A stretch of 64,000 nt of DNA from Halobacteriovorax sp. GB3 (GCF_028649655.1 NZ_JAQSLN010000003.1:868001-932000); one strand, 5' to 3'. Numbered from the stretch's first letter, positions 17,947 to 28,082 are shown. The notes: generated by a model not told the origin, from the sequence alone. Numbers and translations are program-made.

Positions 17947-19821
17947 ATGGCCAAAATCTTCATTCTCATATTTCTGATCGCACTTGGTAATCCAATTGCG
18001 CGAGCAAATGGAGAATGTTTTGATATGGCGAAATCCTTTAACAAGGCAAAGAAAGAGGAAGGCGAAAAAGTTCGTTGGTCAAAAGAGCTGATCAAAGAAA
18101 TTGTCACGCTTATTCGAAAACAAAAACCCCTTATTTTTATTCAATCTGAATTTGAAAACGATGCCAAGCTTATTGAAGATGCGATTTTTCAAGTAACTGG
18201 TAAGAGAATGATCGCTCAAAATTTGAGAGTCAATATCTACACGTATTACAAAAGTATTGGAAACTTTAGAAAAGAACTCGATATTAAAAGAGCAGGCCTA
18301 GAGAGTGCAGACTCACAGGCTCCTTACACCTTTAAAAAAGTGTGGTCGAAAGAAAGTATTCTTGAAATCGTTAAGGAAATCAACAAGACAAAGAAATTGA
18401 AATTCATCACAGTTGACTTTAAAAATGAGGCTAAGTTAATTGAAGACTCTGTCATGAAAGTTTTAGGTCTAAAAATTAAGGCCTCTGCCTTACGCGTTCA
18501 AATATATAATCATTTTGAGAATATTGAGAATTTTAGAAAGGTCGCAAAGCTTGATACTCCGACAATTCACGAGCTAACAGATACCGAAATTGATCTCATT
18601 GCAAACTTTCTAAAAGAAAACTCCACTGTCTATAATTCGAGAGTTCCAGCGAAATGGCCAAAAATTAAAAAAGAGTTAAAGATTACTTTTTCTTTTAATG
18701 AATTCAAGATTGCAGTTGATAAAAAATTTAAATCAGTAGATGATTTTAATCGTCATTATCAACTTGTTAGAGAAAATCACCTTGGTTGGAAGAAAAAAGA
18801 CCTAAAGAATTTCATGTCAGAAATTTTAAAACGTTCTAATGGTCGATCTAACTTCATTTCCTTTCTTGAAAATAATCAAGAGGAAGTTCAAGAGCTCGCT
18901 AAAAAATTCGATATCCCACAAACGGATTACAACAATATCATGCATGCCATCGCTAGAAGGTTCTCTACGTTTGACGACCTTCTCCATCAACTTGGTCGAT
19001 TTAAAGATATGCAAATTTCTGTGCTCGTGAAAAAAGAGCTCAAAGTGATTCAATCTTTTCTTGATTACGAAAAGCTACCGAAGATTACAAATATTTCAGA
19101 AAATAGAAAAAAAGTAATCGATTTTTTTAAGGATACTTACGGAATAGAAATCGATAAGCCAGAGCTATTAAAAGTACTCAAACTTGCCCTAAAAAAGGAA
19201 AGTGATCTTACTCTTTTTAAAGAAAAGATTAAATTCGATGATATTTCGACTCTCTTTGAAAATTACTTTCAAGAGCATGGAATTGACTTTTATGCCACTC
19301 CAACAAAGACGAACCTCGAACTATTTACAAATATTGTTAAAGAGATTTATGGGGTTAAGAATGTCAGTTTAGATAAAGTTTCAAGACTGATTATTCATCT
19401 TAAGCTCGATGAAATGAACTTTGAAATTAATCCTTTTATATTCGAGCGAGCGAGAAATAACTATGTTCGTTGGCGTGATCACTACGATGAAACAAAACGA
19501 ATTGCGATCACGAATAAAGCGGATGACGGTGGAATAGATTTCGACATTATTGATGAATCTGATCCGCTCTATGAAGTAATGGAAGAAGCGGCCCATGCTT
19601 TCTACGATAATCTAGTCGACGATCTGCCTTTTCTAACGAAAGAGCAAATCGAAGAAGGTGTCGACATTCTTATTGAAAACTATCAACACCCACAAGAAAT
19701 TATTTTTAACAAGCTTTTAAGAATTCTCGACGAGGATGAAGTTGAAGAATTTCTTTTCACCCTCGGTCAAAATCGTGACGAATTGATTGAAATGATTAAT
19801 TTGAACCACAGCATTTTTTAA
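17947..19821 (+). CDS. Secreted protein with about six degenerate 65-70-residue helical repeats
   Basis: 624 residues with a signal peptide (about 1-20, ending ARANG). Repeats 1 (about 42-110) and 2 (132-199) are clearly related: W-SKE--EIV--I-K, then F-N-AKLIED, then a C-terminal NFRK. Weaker copies follow at about 209-273, 278-350, 358-425 and 425-490. The tail is acidic ([17 protein letters not shown] region). The highly charged, Lys-rich helical repeats suggest a binding scaffold; I know no family. AAAGGATACAATTT precedes the ATG. Its last 26 bases overlap the converging ychJ-like gene. A periplasmic or exported binding protein is the safest inference. Confidence 0.6.
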   Translation: MAKIFILIFLIALGNPIARANGECFDMAKSFNKAKKEEGEKVRWSKELIKEIVTLIRKQKPLIFIQSEFENDAKLIEDAIFQVTGKRMIAQNLRVNIYTYYKSIGNFRKELDIKRAGLESADSQAPYTFKKVWSKESILEIVKEINKTKKLKFITVDFKNEAKLIEDSVMKVLGLKIKASALRVQIYNHFENIENFRKVAKLDTPTIHELTDTEIDLIANFLKENSTVYNSRVPAKWPKIKKELKITFSFNEFKIAVDKKFKSVDDFNRHYQLVRENHLGWKKKDLKNFMSEILKRSNGRSNFISFLENNQEEVQELAKKFDIPQTDYNNIMHAIARRFSTFDDLLHQLGRFKDMQISVLVKKELKVIQSFLDYEKLPKITNISENRKKVIDFFKDTYGIEIDKPELLKVLKLALKKESDLTLFKEKIKFDDISTLFENYFQEHGIDFYATPTKTNLELFTNIVKEIYGVKNVSLDKVSRLIIHLKLDEMNFEINPFIFERARNNYVRWRDHYDETKRIAITNKADDGGIDFDIIDESDPLYEVMEEAAHAFYDNLVDDLPFLTKEQIEEGVDILIENYQHPQEIIFNKLLRILDEDEVEEFLFTLGQNRDELIEMINLNHSIF

Positions 19822-20284
19822 ATTTCTTACCAGACCCACATGGACATGGCTCATTTCTACCTACTTTTGGTGTCGCACGTGTATAACTTTGATGAACTTG
19901 TTTACCATCAACAAAATACCACTTTCCATCGACTTTCTTAAACTCAGAAAGTTCATGATGTGCTTGCTTAGAACCACCAATATCAAAGTGAGCAATAAAC
20001 TCTACTTCACCTTCACTATCAGACTCTTGACCTTTATCTGTAGAAACGATCGTTAGTCCTAGCCAAGTCGAATTCTCGGCCCAGGCCTTAATCTCTTCTA
20101 CTTGCAGCTCATCTCTATCACGTTCGTGGTGAGTGGCAACGATATAATCGATATTGTTTTTTACATAGGCGCTATAACGAGAGCGCATAAGCTTTTCAGC
20201 TGTTTTCGGGAAATCATTTCCTGCAATGAATGCTTCACAACAAGAAGTAAATTGTTCACCTGAACCACATGGACATTGTTCCAT
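19796..20284 (-). CDS. ychJ: YchJ family protein with two SEC-C zinc motifs
   Basis: 162 residues. SEC-C motifs at both ends: [13 protein letters not shown] (about 4-16) and [13 protein letters not shown] (about 147-159). Between them is the YchJ core: [13 protein letters not shown], then a NTF2-like region with STWLGLTIV and [23 protein letters not shown] knuckles bind zinc in SecA and elsewhere. The function of YchJ is not known. AGAGAGGATTTA precedes the ATG. It converges on the repeat-protein gene with a 26-base overlap. Confidence 0.9.
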   Translation of the reverse strand: MEQCPCGSGEQFTSCCEAFIAGNDFPKTAEKLMRSRYSAYVKNNIDYIVATHHERDRDELQVEEIKAWAENSTWLGLTIVSTDKGQESDSEGEVEFIAHFDIGGSKQAHHELSEFKKVDGKWYFVDGKQVHQSYTRATPKVGRNEPCPCGSGKKFKKCCGSN

Positions 20285-20295
20285 TAAATCCTCTC

Positions 20296-20970
20296 TTAAA
20301 ATCTGAATAATAAATCAGTAAAAAATGTATCGTTTTCATTAAAGTGTATCTTACTCTCTAAAACTCGGGAAGACACAAAAGTAAAATGCTTGCGAATTAA
20401 TTTTTGGTACTTTGTTTTTGACCGTCTAATAGCGTATTCATCTTTAAATTCGAGATCTTCAATTTGACGGTCCAATTCTTTATCAGTCGGAACAGAAAAA
20501 TAAACATATTTACATTTCTTCGCCATAAACTCGAGGGCCTCTTCAATTTCTTCATCTGTCAGATATTGGAAAACAGAAGTACAAATACCAAGATCAAAAA
20601 ACTTCATTTTCTCATTTTCTCGACAAAAAGAAATGATATCTTGGTTCATTAAAGTCAACTTAGTCGATTCTACTGGAGAGATATTTCTCTCTTTAACTTT
20701 TTCAAAGGGAAAACTCGAAGGTTCAATTCCTATTGCTTTATAGGGTATAAATTCTTTTATTACCCCTTCAAAGAGATGGCCTAATCCAAAACCAAAATCA
20801 ATGACAGAGCTTACATCAATAAACTCGAGACCAAAAAGATTTTTAAGATACCCAACATGCTGTTCAACATTACCTATCCCATCCATTTCATCTGGACTAG
20901 AGTAATTTGTTTGCCAGTACTGATCTTCAAAGCCTTTGGCCCCAGTATTTTTAGAGTCCGAATTTGCCAT
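20296..20970 (-). CDS. Class I SAM-dependent methyltransferase
   Basis: 224 residues, no signal. Motif I is [16 protein letters not shown] (about 54-70), an acid-loop-Gly SAM-binding turn; GIEPSS supplies the acidic end of strand 2; [18 protein letters not shown] is motif IV/post-motif. Rossmann methyltransferase fold, substrate unknown. AGGGGCTCATT precedes the ATG. Its 5' end overlaps the last 20 bases of the MATE gene, so the two are one transcript. Confidence 0.82.
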   Translation of the reverse strand: MANSDSKNTGAKGFEDQYWQTNYSSPDEMDGIGNVEQHVGYLKNLFGLEFIDVSSVIDFGFGLGHLFEGVIKEFIPYKAIGIEPSSFPFEKVKERNISPVESTKLTLMNQDIISFCRENEKMKFFDLGICTSVFQYLTDEEIEEALEFMAKKCKYVYFSVPTDKELDRQIEDLEFKDEYAIRRSKTKYQKLIRKHFTFVSSRVLESKIHFNENDTFFTDLLFRF

Positions 20971-22285
20971 AATGAGCCCCTACAACTTCACGCGTTTTCA
21001 CATATCCACTCGCACCACGATAGAGTAATAATCCACACAGTGCGATCCAAACAACAATCAGATGATTAAAAAGAAAAATAATACAGATTAAAGGTAAAAA
21101 CACCAAGAACACACCAATAAGCATATGCTTTCTTATAAACATAAACGCACCAAGTCCAAAGAGGATTCCATCATAGACATAGGCTACACTCGCGATGAAC
21201 TGACTTAAAGCTATTAGTGGCCAAATTTTTATAAGCTCTTTAATAACTAAAGGATCGTTGGTAAAGAGAGCTTGAATTGAACTATCAAAGAAAAAATAGA
21301 TGATACTAAAACAAAGTCCAATCAATCCGCCCATGTGCAATAAACGCATAGAGAGAATATTGAACGAGCGAAAGTCTTTTTTGGCCATATAATTTGCACC
21401 TTTCACATTGGCAGTGATGGCCACTCCATCGATAAAAAATGAAGAGAAAAGCCATGCTTGTAAAAGAATCTGATGGGCCGCAAGACTTTCAACACCAAGG
21501 GAACCAGCAATTTTAGTACAGATAAAAAAACTTGAAGTTAAGCAAAAGGAACGAACAAATAAATTAAATGAATTCTTTCCAAAACTTAACCAGCCTTCTC
21601 TTTCAGCTCTAACCCTTAAAAAGTGCTCTCTGATAAACTTCACTCTAAAGAGCAAGAATAAGCAAATGGCAAAACCCATTATATTAGCGAGCACAGTGCC
21701 AATGGCCGCACCTTTTAAACCAAGGTCAAATGGATATAACAGAAGCCAACTGACAACGATATTTGTAAGAGTTGTCAGACCAACGATATAAAATCCATCT
21801 TTCACTCGACCAAGTCCTCTTAAAAGCGATAACGCTGTCGTGTAGAGTAAGGTAAAGGGATGACCGATAAGACGAATAAGAAAGTATTCATCGACAAAAG
21901 GAATGATCTTCTCAGTAGCACCAGCAAAAGGATAGAGCGGGACTCTAATGAAATAAAGAAAAAGTGCGCTCCCAAGGCCAAGCGTAAAACTTAAAATCAA
22001 AGAGATTTTAATTTTAGAGACGACCTTCTGCTCATTTTCTTGACCAAAAGCACTTGAGACAGATTGCGTTGATGCATGAACAAGAAAATTAAACATCCAT
22101 GTAAATGAACTCATAATAATGAGGCCGATCCCCATAGCACCTAACCACTCGGTTGAAAGTTTTCCAACCAGGGCCGTATCGACAACCCCACTTAGAGGTT
22201 CAAGCATCGAAGCAAAAATACTTGGCAGTGAAAATAAAAAAAGGGCCTTTAAATCAAGACCCTCATTTTCTTTAATTTGATTCAA
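20951..22285 (-). CDS. MATE family efflux transporter, DinF-like
   Basis: 444 residues, twelve predicted helices. LFLFSLPSIFASMLEPLSGV then VDTALVGKLSTEWLGAMGIG is the characteristic first half of DinF-type MATE exporters. The second half repeats the plan at about 220-440 (ESLAAHQILLQAWLFSSFFI). MATE proteins expel cationic drugs and metabolites using H+ or Na+ gradients. The start codon is TTG with AGGGA about eight bases upstream. The gene overlaps the methyltransferase gene by 20 bases. Confidence 0.9.
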   Translation of the reverse strand: MNQIKENEGLDLKALFLFSLPSIFASMLEPLSGVVDTALVGKLSTEWLGAMGIGLIIMSSFTWMFNFLVHASTQSVSSAFGQENEQKVVSKIKISLILSFTLGLGSALFLYFIRVPLYPFAGATEKIIPFVDEYFLIRLIGHPFTLLYTTALSLLRGLGRVKDGFYIVGLTTLTNIVVSWLLLYPFDLGLKGAAIGTVLANIMGFAICLFLLFRVKFIREHFLRVRAEREGWLSFGKNSFNLFVRSFCLTSSFFICTKIAGSLGVESLAAHQILLQAWLFSSFFIDGVAITANVKGANYMAKKDFRSFNILSMRLLHMGGLIGLCFSIIYFFFDSSIQALFTNDPLVIKELIKIWPLIALSQFIASVAYVYDGILFGLGAFMFIRKHMLIGVFLVFLPLICIIFLFNHLIVVWIALCGLLLYRGASGYVKTREVVGAHYGKFGL

Positions 22286-22297
22286 TTGTTCTTTTCC

Positions 22298-22654
22298 CTA
22301 GAAAGGAGCAGTTACCGCAAGATAAGCTGCACAAGAAGCTAGAATAACAATTCCGTAAAATGCTGCAAGTCTTCCCTTAGTTAGTCTCTTCGCTAGAACT
22401 GGTCCCAGAATTGTTACGAGGGCCCAAATTGTAATTTTAGCGTGAAGATAACCTGGCCAAGAACCACCGTGTGGTAGTTGAAGAGCTTTAGCAATTAACC
22501 CCATTCCAGCAACAAAGATTAAAAGAGAAGCAATCCCCGTAATAATTTTCGTAATTTTCGGTGCTCTTTCAGCACCCATGAAGCTAGCTCCAATTCCCGA
22601 TAGAAAAAAGAATACTGCTACGTAGTGTAAGACTCTATAAAATGTTTCACTCAT
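22298..22654 (-). CDS. Small four-helix membrane protein (SirB-like)
   Basis: 118 residues, four membrane helices. The pattern YRVLHYVAVFFFLSGIGASF, GIASLLIFVAGMGLIAK, GYLHAKITIWALVTILGPVL and YGIVILASCAAYLAV, with His in helices 1 and 3, resembles the SirB/CopD-type small membrane families. AGGGAGTTTAATA precedes the ATG. It sits 11 bases after the potassium channel gene and 12 before the MATE gene, so it belongs to that transcript. The histidines could bind haem or metal, but that is conjecture. Confidence 0.65.
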   Translation of the reverse strand: MSETFYRVLHYVAVFFFLSGIGASFMGAERAPKITKIITGIASLLIFVAGMGLIAKALQLPHGGSWPGYLHAKITIWALVTILGPVLAKRLTKGRLAAFYGIVILASCAAYLAVTAPF

Positions 22655-22665
22655 TATTAAACTCC

Positions 22666-23148
22666 CTATTTCAATTTATCTATTTTCTCTTCAATTTCTT
22701 TCAATCTTTTGCCGAGCTGCGCCAAACTCTTCTCTAAATGCAACTCTTCATGGCTCATTTCATATTGCATTCCCGCGACACTTTTGTCGATAATTTTCAC
22801 TTTTTTATCTAGTCGAGAGAACGCTCTTCCTAGCATCGCGTTAGCAAAAAGGGCCGTATACGTTGCAAATAGCCCAGTCCCCATGAGCATTAGTCCAATG
22901 CCTAGTAGCTTGCCAAAAATGCTCTGTGGTACGACATCCCCATAGCCAACTGTCGTCACAGTTGCAAAGGCCCACCAAAGGGCGTCTATAAAATGTAGAA
23001 CTTTAGGATTAATGGGAGACTCAATTAAATAAAAAATAAAGGAGCATAGAATAATTAATCCATTTCCAGCAATGGTTAGAGAAATAAAGGGAGGACTTTT
23101 AATTAAACCAAGTAATCGACTCGAATAAGTACTAAGACTCTTTTTCAT
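22666..23148 (-). CDS. Two-helix potassium channel with C-terminal coiled coil
   Basis: The ATG at 23148 has GAGGGA seven bases upstream; an in-frame GTG at 23163 is less likely. 160 residues: helix 1 (about 22-43), pore helix and selectivity filter TVTTVGYGDVVPQ (about 66-78), helix 2 (about 85-110), then a charged helix likely to be a coiled coil that would assemble the tetramer. It has no RCK domain, so ligand gating is not evident. The divergent gap upstream contains a 28-bp inverted repeat at 23202-23229. Confidence 0.88.
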   Translation of the reverse strand: MKKSLSTYSSRLLGLIKSPPFISLTIAGNGLIILCSFIFYLIESPINPKVLHFIDALWWAFATVTTVGYGDVVPQSIFGKLLGIGLMLMGTGLFATYTALFANAMLGRAFSRLDKKVKIIDKSVAGMQYEMSHEELHLEKSLAQLGKRLKEIEEKIDKLK

Positions 23149-23201
23149 TCTTATTTCCCTCACTTGGGTCTAAAAAAACCCTGTCTTGTAAAGAATTCAG
23201 C

Positions 23202-23229
23202 TAACAGTATAATTACTAATATACTGTTA
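23202..23229. promoter_or_regulatory. Perfect 10-bp inverted repeat in a divergent promoter region
   Basis: TAACAGTATA, eight bases, TATACTGTTA. It lies between the potassium channel gene (minus, start 23148) and the gene at 23286 (plus). The symmetry and position fit an operator for a dimeric regulator. No T-run follows on either strand, so it is not a terminator. Confidence 0.5.
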
Positions 23230-23285
23230 ACAGGTATTTCTATCAAATCGAAGTAGAAATGACCTCTTATCAAAAAGAGATCGCA

Positions 23286-24014
23286 ATGAGTTATTTTAGA
23301 AAAAAGCAAAATGAAGACAAAGTCTTTCGTGGGTCCTATGTCTATACAAGAAACGACAATGTTTACTGTGAAGAAAATTTCGATCTGTACAAAGACAAAA
23401 AAGACTACTCGCTTACTTTTCAGTCTCAAATTATTTCGCGTGTCTCTACCGGAGAGCTTCTCAACGTTAGTATCGACTACACTGTTAATAAGGACTACAT
23501 ACCTCAAAAAGTTATTATCGATCGCTCTCTTGGAGAAGATCATGTTCAAGAACTTTTTATCTTCGATAGTCGATCGACAAGAATTAATTATTCCCTCATT
23601 ACCAAAACTGGCGAAGAAAAAGTTACATTAAATACAGCTCCGAAGTTTCATATAGCAACACCTTCAATTAGCTGTTCGATGCTATTTCTAAGATCTAAGA
23701 AGTTCGACAACACGGGAAAGAATTTTTACTCCATTCTTGGAAGTAAGAATTTTTGGAAGTTTGATGAAGAGCCTAGTTTTAAAAATATCATGCTCCAAAG
23801 AACGAATACGACAACAGAAACAATTAACATCGACGGGAAATCGGTTACAGCAACTCAATATAAGCTTGAGGAGCAATCCGATAATCTTCTCGATGTAGCG
23901 CCTTCAGTCAGAATTTGGCTGTCTCAGCACTACACCATCCCCTATCTCATAAAGACACCCGATGGAACGAAGATTCAAATTAAGTATCTCAACAATTTAG
24001 ATAAAGAGACTTAA
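23286..24014 (+). CDS. Hypothetical cytoplasmic protein
   Basis: 242 residues from the ATG at 23286 (GAG six bases upstream); an ATG at 23259 in frame would add nine residues. No signal peptide or membrane segment. The sequence is beta-rich: strands such as DYSLTFQSQIISR, NVSIDYTVNKDY and KVTLNTAPKFHI alternate, as in lipocalin-like or DUF3108-like folds, but I cannot assign a family. It is divergent from the potassium channel gene across the inverted repeat and converges on the helicase gene with a four-base overlap. Confidence 0.6.
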   Translation: MSYFRKKQNEDKVFRGSYVYTRNDNVYCEENFDLYKDKKDYSLTFQSQIISRVSTGELLNVSIDYTVNKDYIPQKVIIDRSLGEDHVQELFIFDSRSTRINYSLITKTGEEKVTLNTAPKFHIATPSISCSMLFLRSKKFDNTGKNFYSILGSKNFWKFDEEPSFKNIMLQRTNTTTETINIDGKSVTATQYKLEEQSDNLLDVAPSVRIWLSQHYTIPYLIKTPDGTKIQIKYLNNLDKET

Positions 24015-26908
24015 TTCTTAACAAATTCTTCAACACCCTTACAGGCCTGATCAAGTGAAGTTCGAACGACTTTATAGGGTTCCATTAATTTAAGAACCTT
24101 CTCCATTGTTCTTCCTTTCCAAGATCGTGTTCGCGAGTCAACAATAATCACTCCACCAAAATCTTTTTCAGTTCTAAGAAGTCTTCCTAGTTTTTGATGA
24201 AGAGACCTCGTCCTATGAGAAAGATAGTAGTCAGTAAATTCATTTCCAATATTGGCCTCATAAAACTCGCGTCGATCGCGAATAACGAGATCCATTCTTA
24301 AATCTGGAACTTTATCAATAAAGACAAATTGTAGGGCCTCACCTGGAACATCAATCCCCTCTCCAAAGGACTCCATTCCAAGAAGGATTCCATTACCAGA
24401 ATCTTTAAACTCCTCGACAACATTATTTCCCATCCCTTGGACAAAAACAGGGATTTGGCCTTCAAATTTAGAAAGGAGATATTCTCGCGCCTTTTCGAAT
24501 CGAGTCTTAGCAGAATAAAGAAGAAGTGATCTTCCTCCTAAGTTTTTTATCAGCTCACATATAGGGCCAAGTGTTTTATCGATAAAGTCGTGTGAATAGA
24601 GTGTTGGCGTATCATCACAGAGAAAGACACGCGTTTTATTTTCATAGTCATAAATCGCAGGAAGATAAAAACCTCCCTTAAAACGCCTTTCAGGAGAGCA
24701 GTATGTATAACCTGTTGCCCACTCTATTCCCCTTACCCCTTGATCGCCATGAGCATTTCCAAGTGTTGCCGATGTAAAGACAACTGAGGCTGAAGTTTCT
24801 AAAAGACTGTCGTGAAGAACTCTTCCCACATTGATAGGCGCTGAATTCATTAAAAAGCCAAAGGCTTCATGATAGCGAATGGAATGGGTGTAATCTGTTC
24901 TTAAATCAGGAAATCCAAGACCGAACTCTAGGGCAGTTTGTATATCTTGCACATGACCGAAAAAGGCTTCAAAGCGAGTTAGAGCAATAATCTCATTATC
25001 ATTTTTAAGATTACTTGCCTCCCATTTTACAGAATAAGGCATCATCAACTTCGTTAATTCCGTAATGATATGGCGAATACTATCGAGGTGATTATAAATC
25101 CCCATTCCAAGTTGATCAGAACTTCCCTTTCTAATCATCGGAAGCTCATTCCAATACTCGGAAGTGTACCTCGGCATCTTTTTAAAGAACATTTCCACTT
25201 TATCAGGTAGTCCAAAGAGATGATCAGAAAGCATTCTTTGAAGACCCTGGGCCTCGTTTCGAATGTGATTAATGATCTCTGTCGAAGAACCCTCACTCTC
25301 CTCGTACTGAGCAAGAAGATAAAAAAGAGAACCAAGACCTTGAAGGTGGACAATAGATTTGCTTAGCCCCTCTAAGTCTTTAAGAGAAACTTCATAAGTA
25401 CAAGCGCTTGTCGTTTCCCCTTCAATTTTGTGAGCTTCATCGACGACGATATACTCAGGGCGAGGAAAAGATTTTGGCCAAGAGAACATCAGAGCATGAT
25501 TTCCAATAATGATATTGGCATCTTTGGCCTCCCTCAATCCTTTAATATAGGAGCAATCATTTTTAAAAGGACAGCTTTTTCCCGTACAGGCCCTAAAATC
25601 AACCGCAATATCCTGATCTCTTTGAGCAAATACTTCACCCTTTCTTTTAAAAACATAAGGTAGATCTCCTCTCATAATTTGGTGATCCACACCTCTCGTT
25701 GCATTATGAAAAAAGACCATATCGTAGTACAGGTCAGTAAATTTATCGAAAAATGTCTTATTCACATTAAAGAGATCTTCCTCTTCGACACTTTGTCTAA
25801 AGAGCAACTCACACAGGTGGTTTCCAGATCCTACGAGCTGTCTAATTTTTAACTCTTCATCATTTAGACCAAGAAGTTTACGAACTTGAGGAACATCCTT
25901 TTTCATGGCCTGGTTTTGAAGTGTCTTCGTTCCCGTTGCAACGAGAACTTGCTTATTATTTTCAAGAGCGTGAAGAGTTGAAGGAACGAGATAGCCCAGT
26001 GTTTTCCCCGTTCCTGTTGGTGCTTGAACGAGAGCGTGAACTTTGTTTTTAAAAGCTTGCCCAACACGAAGAGATAGCTCCTCTTGCGATTCTCGGTAGC
26101 GAAAATTTTCCATCTTCGTTTGAATCTTTTTCTCTTCTTGATAAATAGACCGAATATTTTGACCCGTAAAATCAAAACTAAAAAGCTTTTCTCCAACATC
26201 AATCGGCTCTTGTTTCTCATCCATCTTATTCTTGGCAATAAGAGCATGCTTATGAAGATCAAAATCAATTTGAGAAGCAATTTGATTCAGCTCATCTAGT
26301 GAAAGACAAAAGAATTTATAGTACCAATAATCAGTGAGGTTATATTTTTGAAAAAGAGAGTGAAGTGTCGTCTCTCTTGCCCTATCCATTTGAGCAACAC
26401 GAGTTGCAATAAGAATCACTTTCAAAAGATCAAGAGAGTCCTGGTATCCTCGGTGGAGTTCTTTTTCAGCTAATTCCCATTCAACAATGAAATTCTCTAA
26501 CTTCAATGATGAATAATGAGGAAAGAGCATTGCAAGATAGTAAAGAGAATCTTCATATTGCTCTCTGCCTGTTCCATCATCAATTTTATCAAAGTGTTCT
26601 TTGAAAAAGGATTCTTCAAAATCAGCATTGTGGGCCAAGAGGTGTGATCCATAGAGATCGAGAAGATCTTGCTTAACCTCATAGAACGTTGGGGCGTTCT
26701 TTAGCATTTTTGGTGTAATCCCTGTGAGCTTTTGAATAAAATGACTTAGCTCGACTTCACTTTTAACAAGACTGTCGTATTTACGAACTAAAGTTAGCCC
26801 ATCAAATTGTAAATAACCAAGGTCAATAATTTGGTCATAAAGGGCATCTGCCCCCGTTGTTTCAATATCAATTACGGCCCACTGCCCCAAAGGATGATGA
26901 TCTGACAT
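24011..26908 (-). CDS. dinG: DnaQ-type exonuclease fused to DinG/XPD-family helicase
   Basis: 965 residues. Residues 10-165 are a DEDD exonuclease: DIETTG (14-19), then LLAHNADFEESFF (about 90-102) and a YQDSLDLLK segment. The helicase follows: Walker A APTGTGKT (about 296-303); four cluster Cys (366, 441, 446, 452) with the spacing of DinG (120, 194, 199, 205); DEAH (490-493); and a C-terminal GMESFGEGIDVPG with QKLGRLLR. So it should carry a 4Fe-4S cluster, unwind 5'-3' and degrade DNA. The fusion is known from Firmicutes. It converges on the hypothetical gene with a four-base overlap. Confidence 0.93.
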   Translation of the reverse strand: MSDHHPLGQWAVIDIETTGADALYDQIIDLGYLQFDGLTLVRKYDSLVKSEVELSHFIQKLTGITPKMLKNAPTFYEVKQDLLDLYGSHLLAHNADFEESFFKEHFDKIDDGTGREQYEDSLYYLAMLFPHYSSLKLENFIVEWELAEKELHRGYQDSLDLLKVILIATRVAQMDRARETTLHSLFQKYNLTDYWYYKFFCLSLDELNQIASQIDFDLHKHALIAKNKMDEKQEPIDVGEKLFSFDFTGQNIRSIYQEEKKIQTKMENFRYRESQEELSLRVGQAFKNKVHALVQAPTGTGKTLGYLVPSTLHALENNKQVLVATGTKTLQNQAMKKDVPQVRKLLGLNDEELKIRQLVGSGNHLCELLFRQSVEEEDLFNVNKTFFDKFTDLYYDMVFFHNATRGVDHQIMRGDLPYVFKRKGEVFAQRDQDIAVDFRACTGKSCPFKNDCSYIKGLREAKDANIIIGNHALMFSWPKSFPRPEYIVVDEAHKIEGETTSACTYEVSLKDLEGLSKSIVHLQGLGSLFYLLAQYEESEGSSTEIINHIRNEAQGLQRMLSDHLFGLPDKVEMFFKKMPRYTSEYWNELPMIRKGSSDQLGMGIYNHLDSIRHIITELTKLMMPYSVKWEASNLKNDNEIIALTRFEAFFGHVQDIQTALEFGLGFPDLRTDYTHSIRYHEAFGFLMNSAPINVGRVLHDSLLETSASVVFTSATLGNAHGDQGVRGIEWATGYTYCSPERRFKGGFYLPAIYDYENKTRVFLCDDTPTLYSHDFIDKTLGPICELIKNLGGRSLLLYSAKTRFEKAREYLLSKFEGQIPVFVQGMGNNVVEEFKDSGNGILLGMESFGEGIDVPGEALQFVFIDKVPDLRMDLVIRDRREFYEANIGNEFTDYYLSHRTRSLHQKLGRLLRTEKDFGGVIIVDSRTRSWKGRTMEKVLKLMEPYKVVRTSLDQACKGVEEFVKN

Positions 26909-27016
26909 GAAAGATCCTATAAATAAGTTAGAAAGTTCTCTTTAACGCATCTCAAAATATTGATAATGCTCAGCTTTTATTTTAATCTGGTGTTCTCGAA
27001 TGACAAGGATACATGA

Positions 27017-27415
27017 ATGAGTTCAACAGTAATTTTTCAAATTCAATCTTTTCTAATACTCGCCTTAATTTATTTAGGCGTCTATCACCGTAAAAACCGT
27101 GCGCTTCATGTTAAAATAATGTCTAGCGCTATTATTTGGGATTTGCTGCTAATTCTCCAAATTGAGTTTACGAGAAGTGCCATTTTAAAAGCTTCCAAGG
27201 TAATGACTAACCCAATGCTTTTAAAAATACACCTCTTTTTTTCGATTGGAAGCGTAGTGCTCTATGTTTTAATGGTTCTAACGGGTAGAAAAATCCTCGC
27301 AGGAGAAAAAGGTGTTCAGAAAAAACACAAGACTCTTGGTTGGACGACGCTAGTCTTTAGGACAATGACGGTAATTACAAGTTTTTGGGCCGCATGGCCT
27401 CAAGCAACTGCTTAA
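27017..27415 (+). CDS. DUF420-like membrane protein
   Basis: 132 residues, four predicted helices. The pattern GVYHRKNRALHVKIMSSAII, an acidic QIEFTRSAI helix, KIHLFFSIGSVVLYVLMV, then KKHKTLGWTTLVFRTMTVIT places basic residues and two His in the positions usual for DUF420 proteins. These are often associated with haem-copper oxidase assembly. I see no oxidase genes near by. AAGGATACATGA precedes the ATG. The BolA gene begins ten bases later. Confidence 0.6.
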   Translation: MSSTVIFQIQSFLILALIYLGVYHRKNRALHVKIMSSAIIWDLLLILQIEFTRSAILKASKVMTNPMLLKIHLFFSIGSVVLYVLMVLTGRKILAGEKGVQKKHKTLGWTTLVFRTMTVITSFWAAWPQATA

Positions 27416-27425
27416 AGGTTTTTAA

Positions 27426-27683
27426 ATGAATATTTTCGATGATGTAAAAAATTTGATTCAATCCAATATCACTGATGCCAAAGTAAAAGTATCAGACCTC
27501 ACAGGTACCCAAGACCACCTTGGAATCCTTGTGGCCTCTGATCAATTTTCGGGCAAAATGCTTTTTCAGCAACACAAGATGATTATGGATATTTTATCTG
27601 AAAGATTAAAAACAGATATCCATGCCGTACAAATCAAAACAATGACTCATGAGCAAGCTCAAGAGCAAAATATTATCTTTTAA
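27426..27683 (+). CDS. BolA family protein
   Basis: 85 residues. The family core is present: short N-terminal helix, VSDLTGTQDHLGILVAS with the His expected to ligate a cluster, FSGKMLFQQHKMIMDILSER helix, and HAVQIKTMT. BolA proteins form 2Fe-2S complexes with monothiol glutaredoxins, and the next gene encodes one, only 15 bases later. This arrangement supports a role in iron-sulfur handling rather than DNA binding. Confidence 0.92.
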   Translation: MNIFDDVKNLIQSNITDAKVKVSDLTGTQDHLGILVASDQFSGKMLFQQHKMIMDILSERLKTDIHAVQIKTMTHEQAQEQNIIF

Positions 27684-27698
27684 TTTAAGGAGAATTAT

Positions 27699-28082
27699 AT
27701 GAGCGATAAGCCATTTAACATTATCAATAAAGAAGAAGAAACTCAGGCACAATCGGTCATCGATATCGATAAGTCACTTTCACTAGAAGAACAAATCAAA
27801 GGTCTCATTGGATCTTCAGATATTTTTCTTTTTATGAAAGGAACTCCGGATATGCCAATGTGTGGATTCTCAGCAAACTCAGTTGCAATTCTTAGCCAAC
27901 TTGGTAAGAGCTTCAAGTCATTTAATATTCTTGCTGACGACGAAATCAGACAAGGCCTTAAAGAATATTCTAACTGGCCAACTTACCCACAGCTTTACTT
28001 CAAAGGGCAACTCATTGGTGGTAACGATATCATCACTGAAATGTTCCACAATGGTGAGCTAAACCAACTTTTCAATCAATAA
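27699..28082 (+). CDS. grxD: Monothiol glutaredoxin (CGFS type)
   Basis: 127 residues; AAGGAGAATTAT precedes the ATG. About 35 N-terminal residues extend beyond the usual Grx4 start. The active site is MCGFSANSV in the sequence FLFMKGTPDMPMCGFS, followed by NWPTYPQLYFKGQLIGGNDI with the cis-Pro and glutathione-binding GG. CGFS glutaredoxins bind and transfer 2Fe-2S clusters with BolA. It is paired with the BolA gene and ends at a terminator. Confidence 0.94.
   Translation: MSDKPFNIINKEEETQAQSVIDIDKSLSLEEQIKGLIGSSDIFLFMKGTPDMPMCGFSANSVAILSQLGKSFKSFNILADDEIRQGLKEYSNWPTYPQLYFKGQLIGGNDIITEMFHNGELNQLFNQ

Noticed and set aside
23160-23549. 129-residue frame on the minus strand opposite the gene at 23286
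   Set aside because: It crosses the divergent promoter and inverted repeat; the plus-strand frame is longer and looks protein-like.
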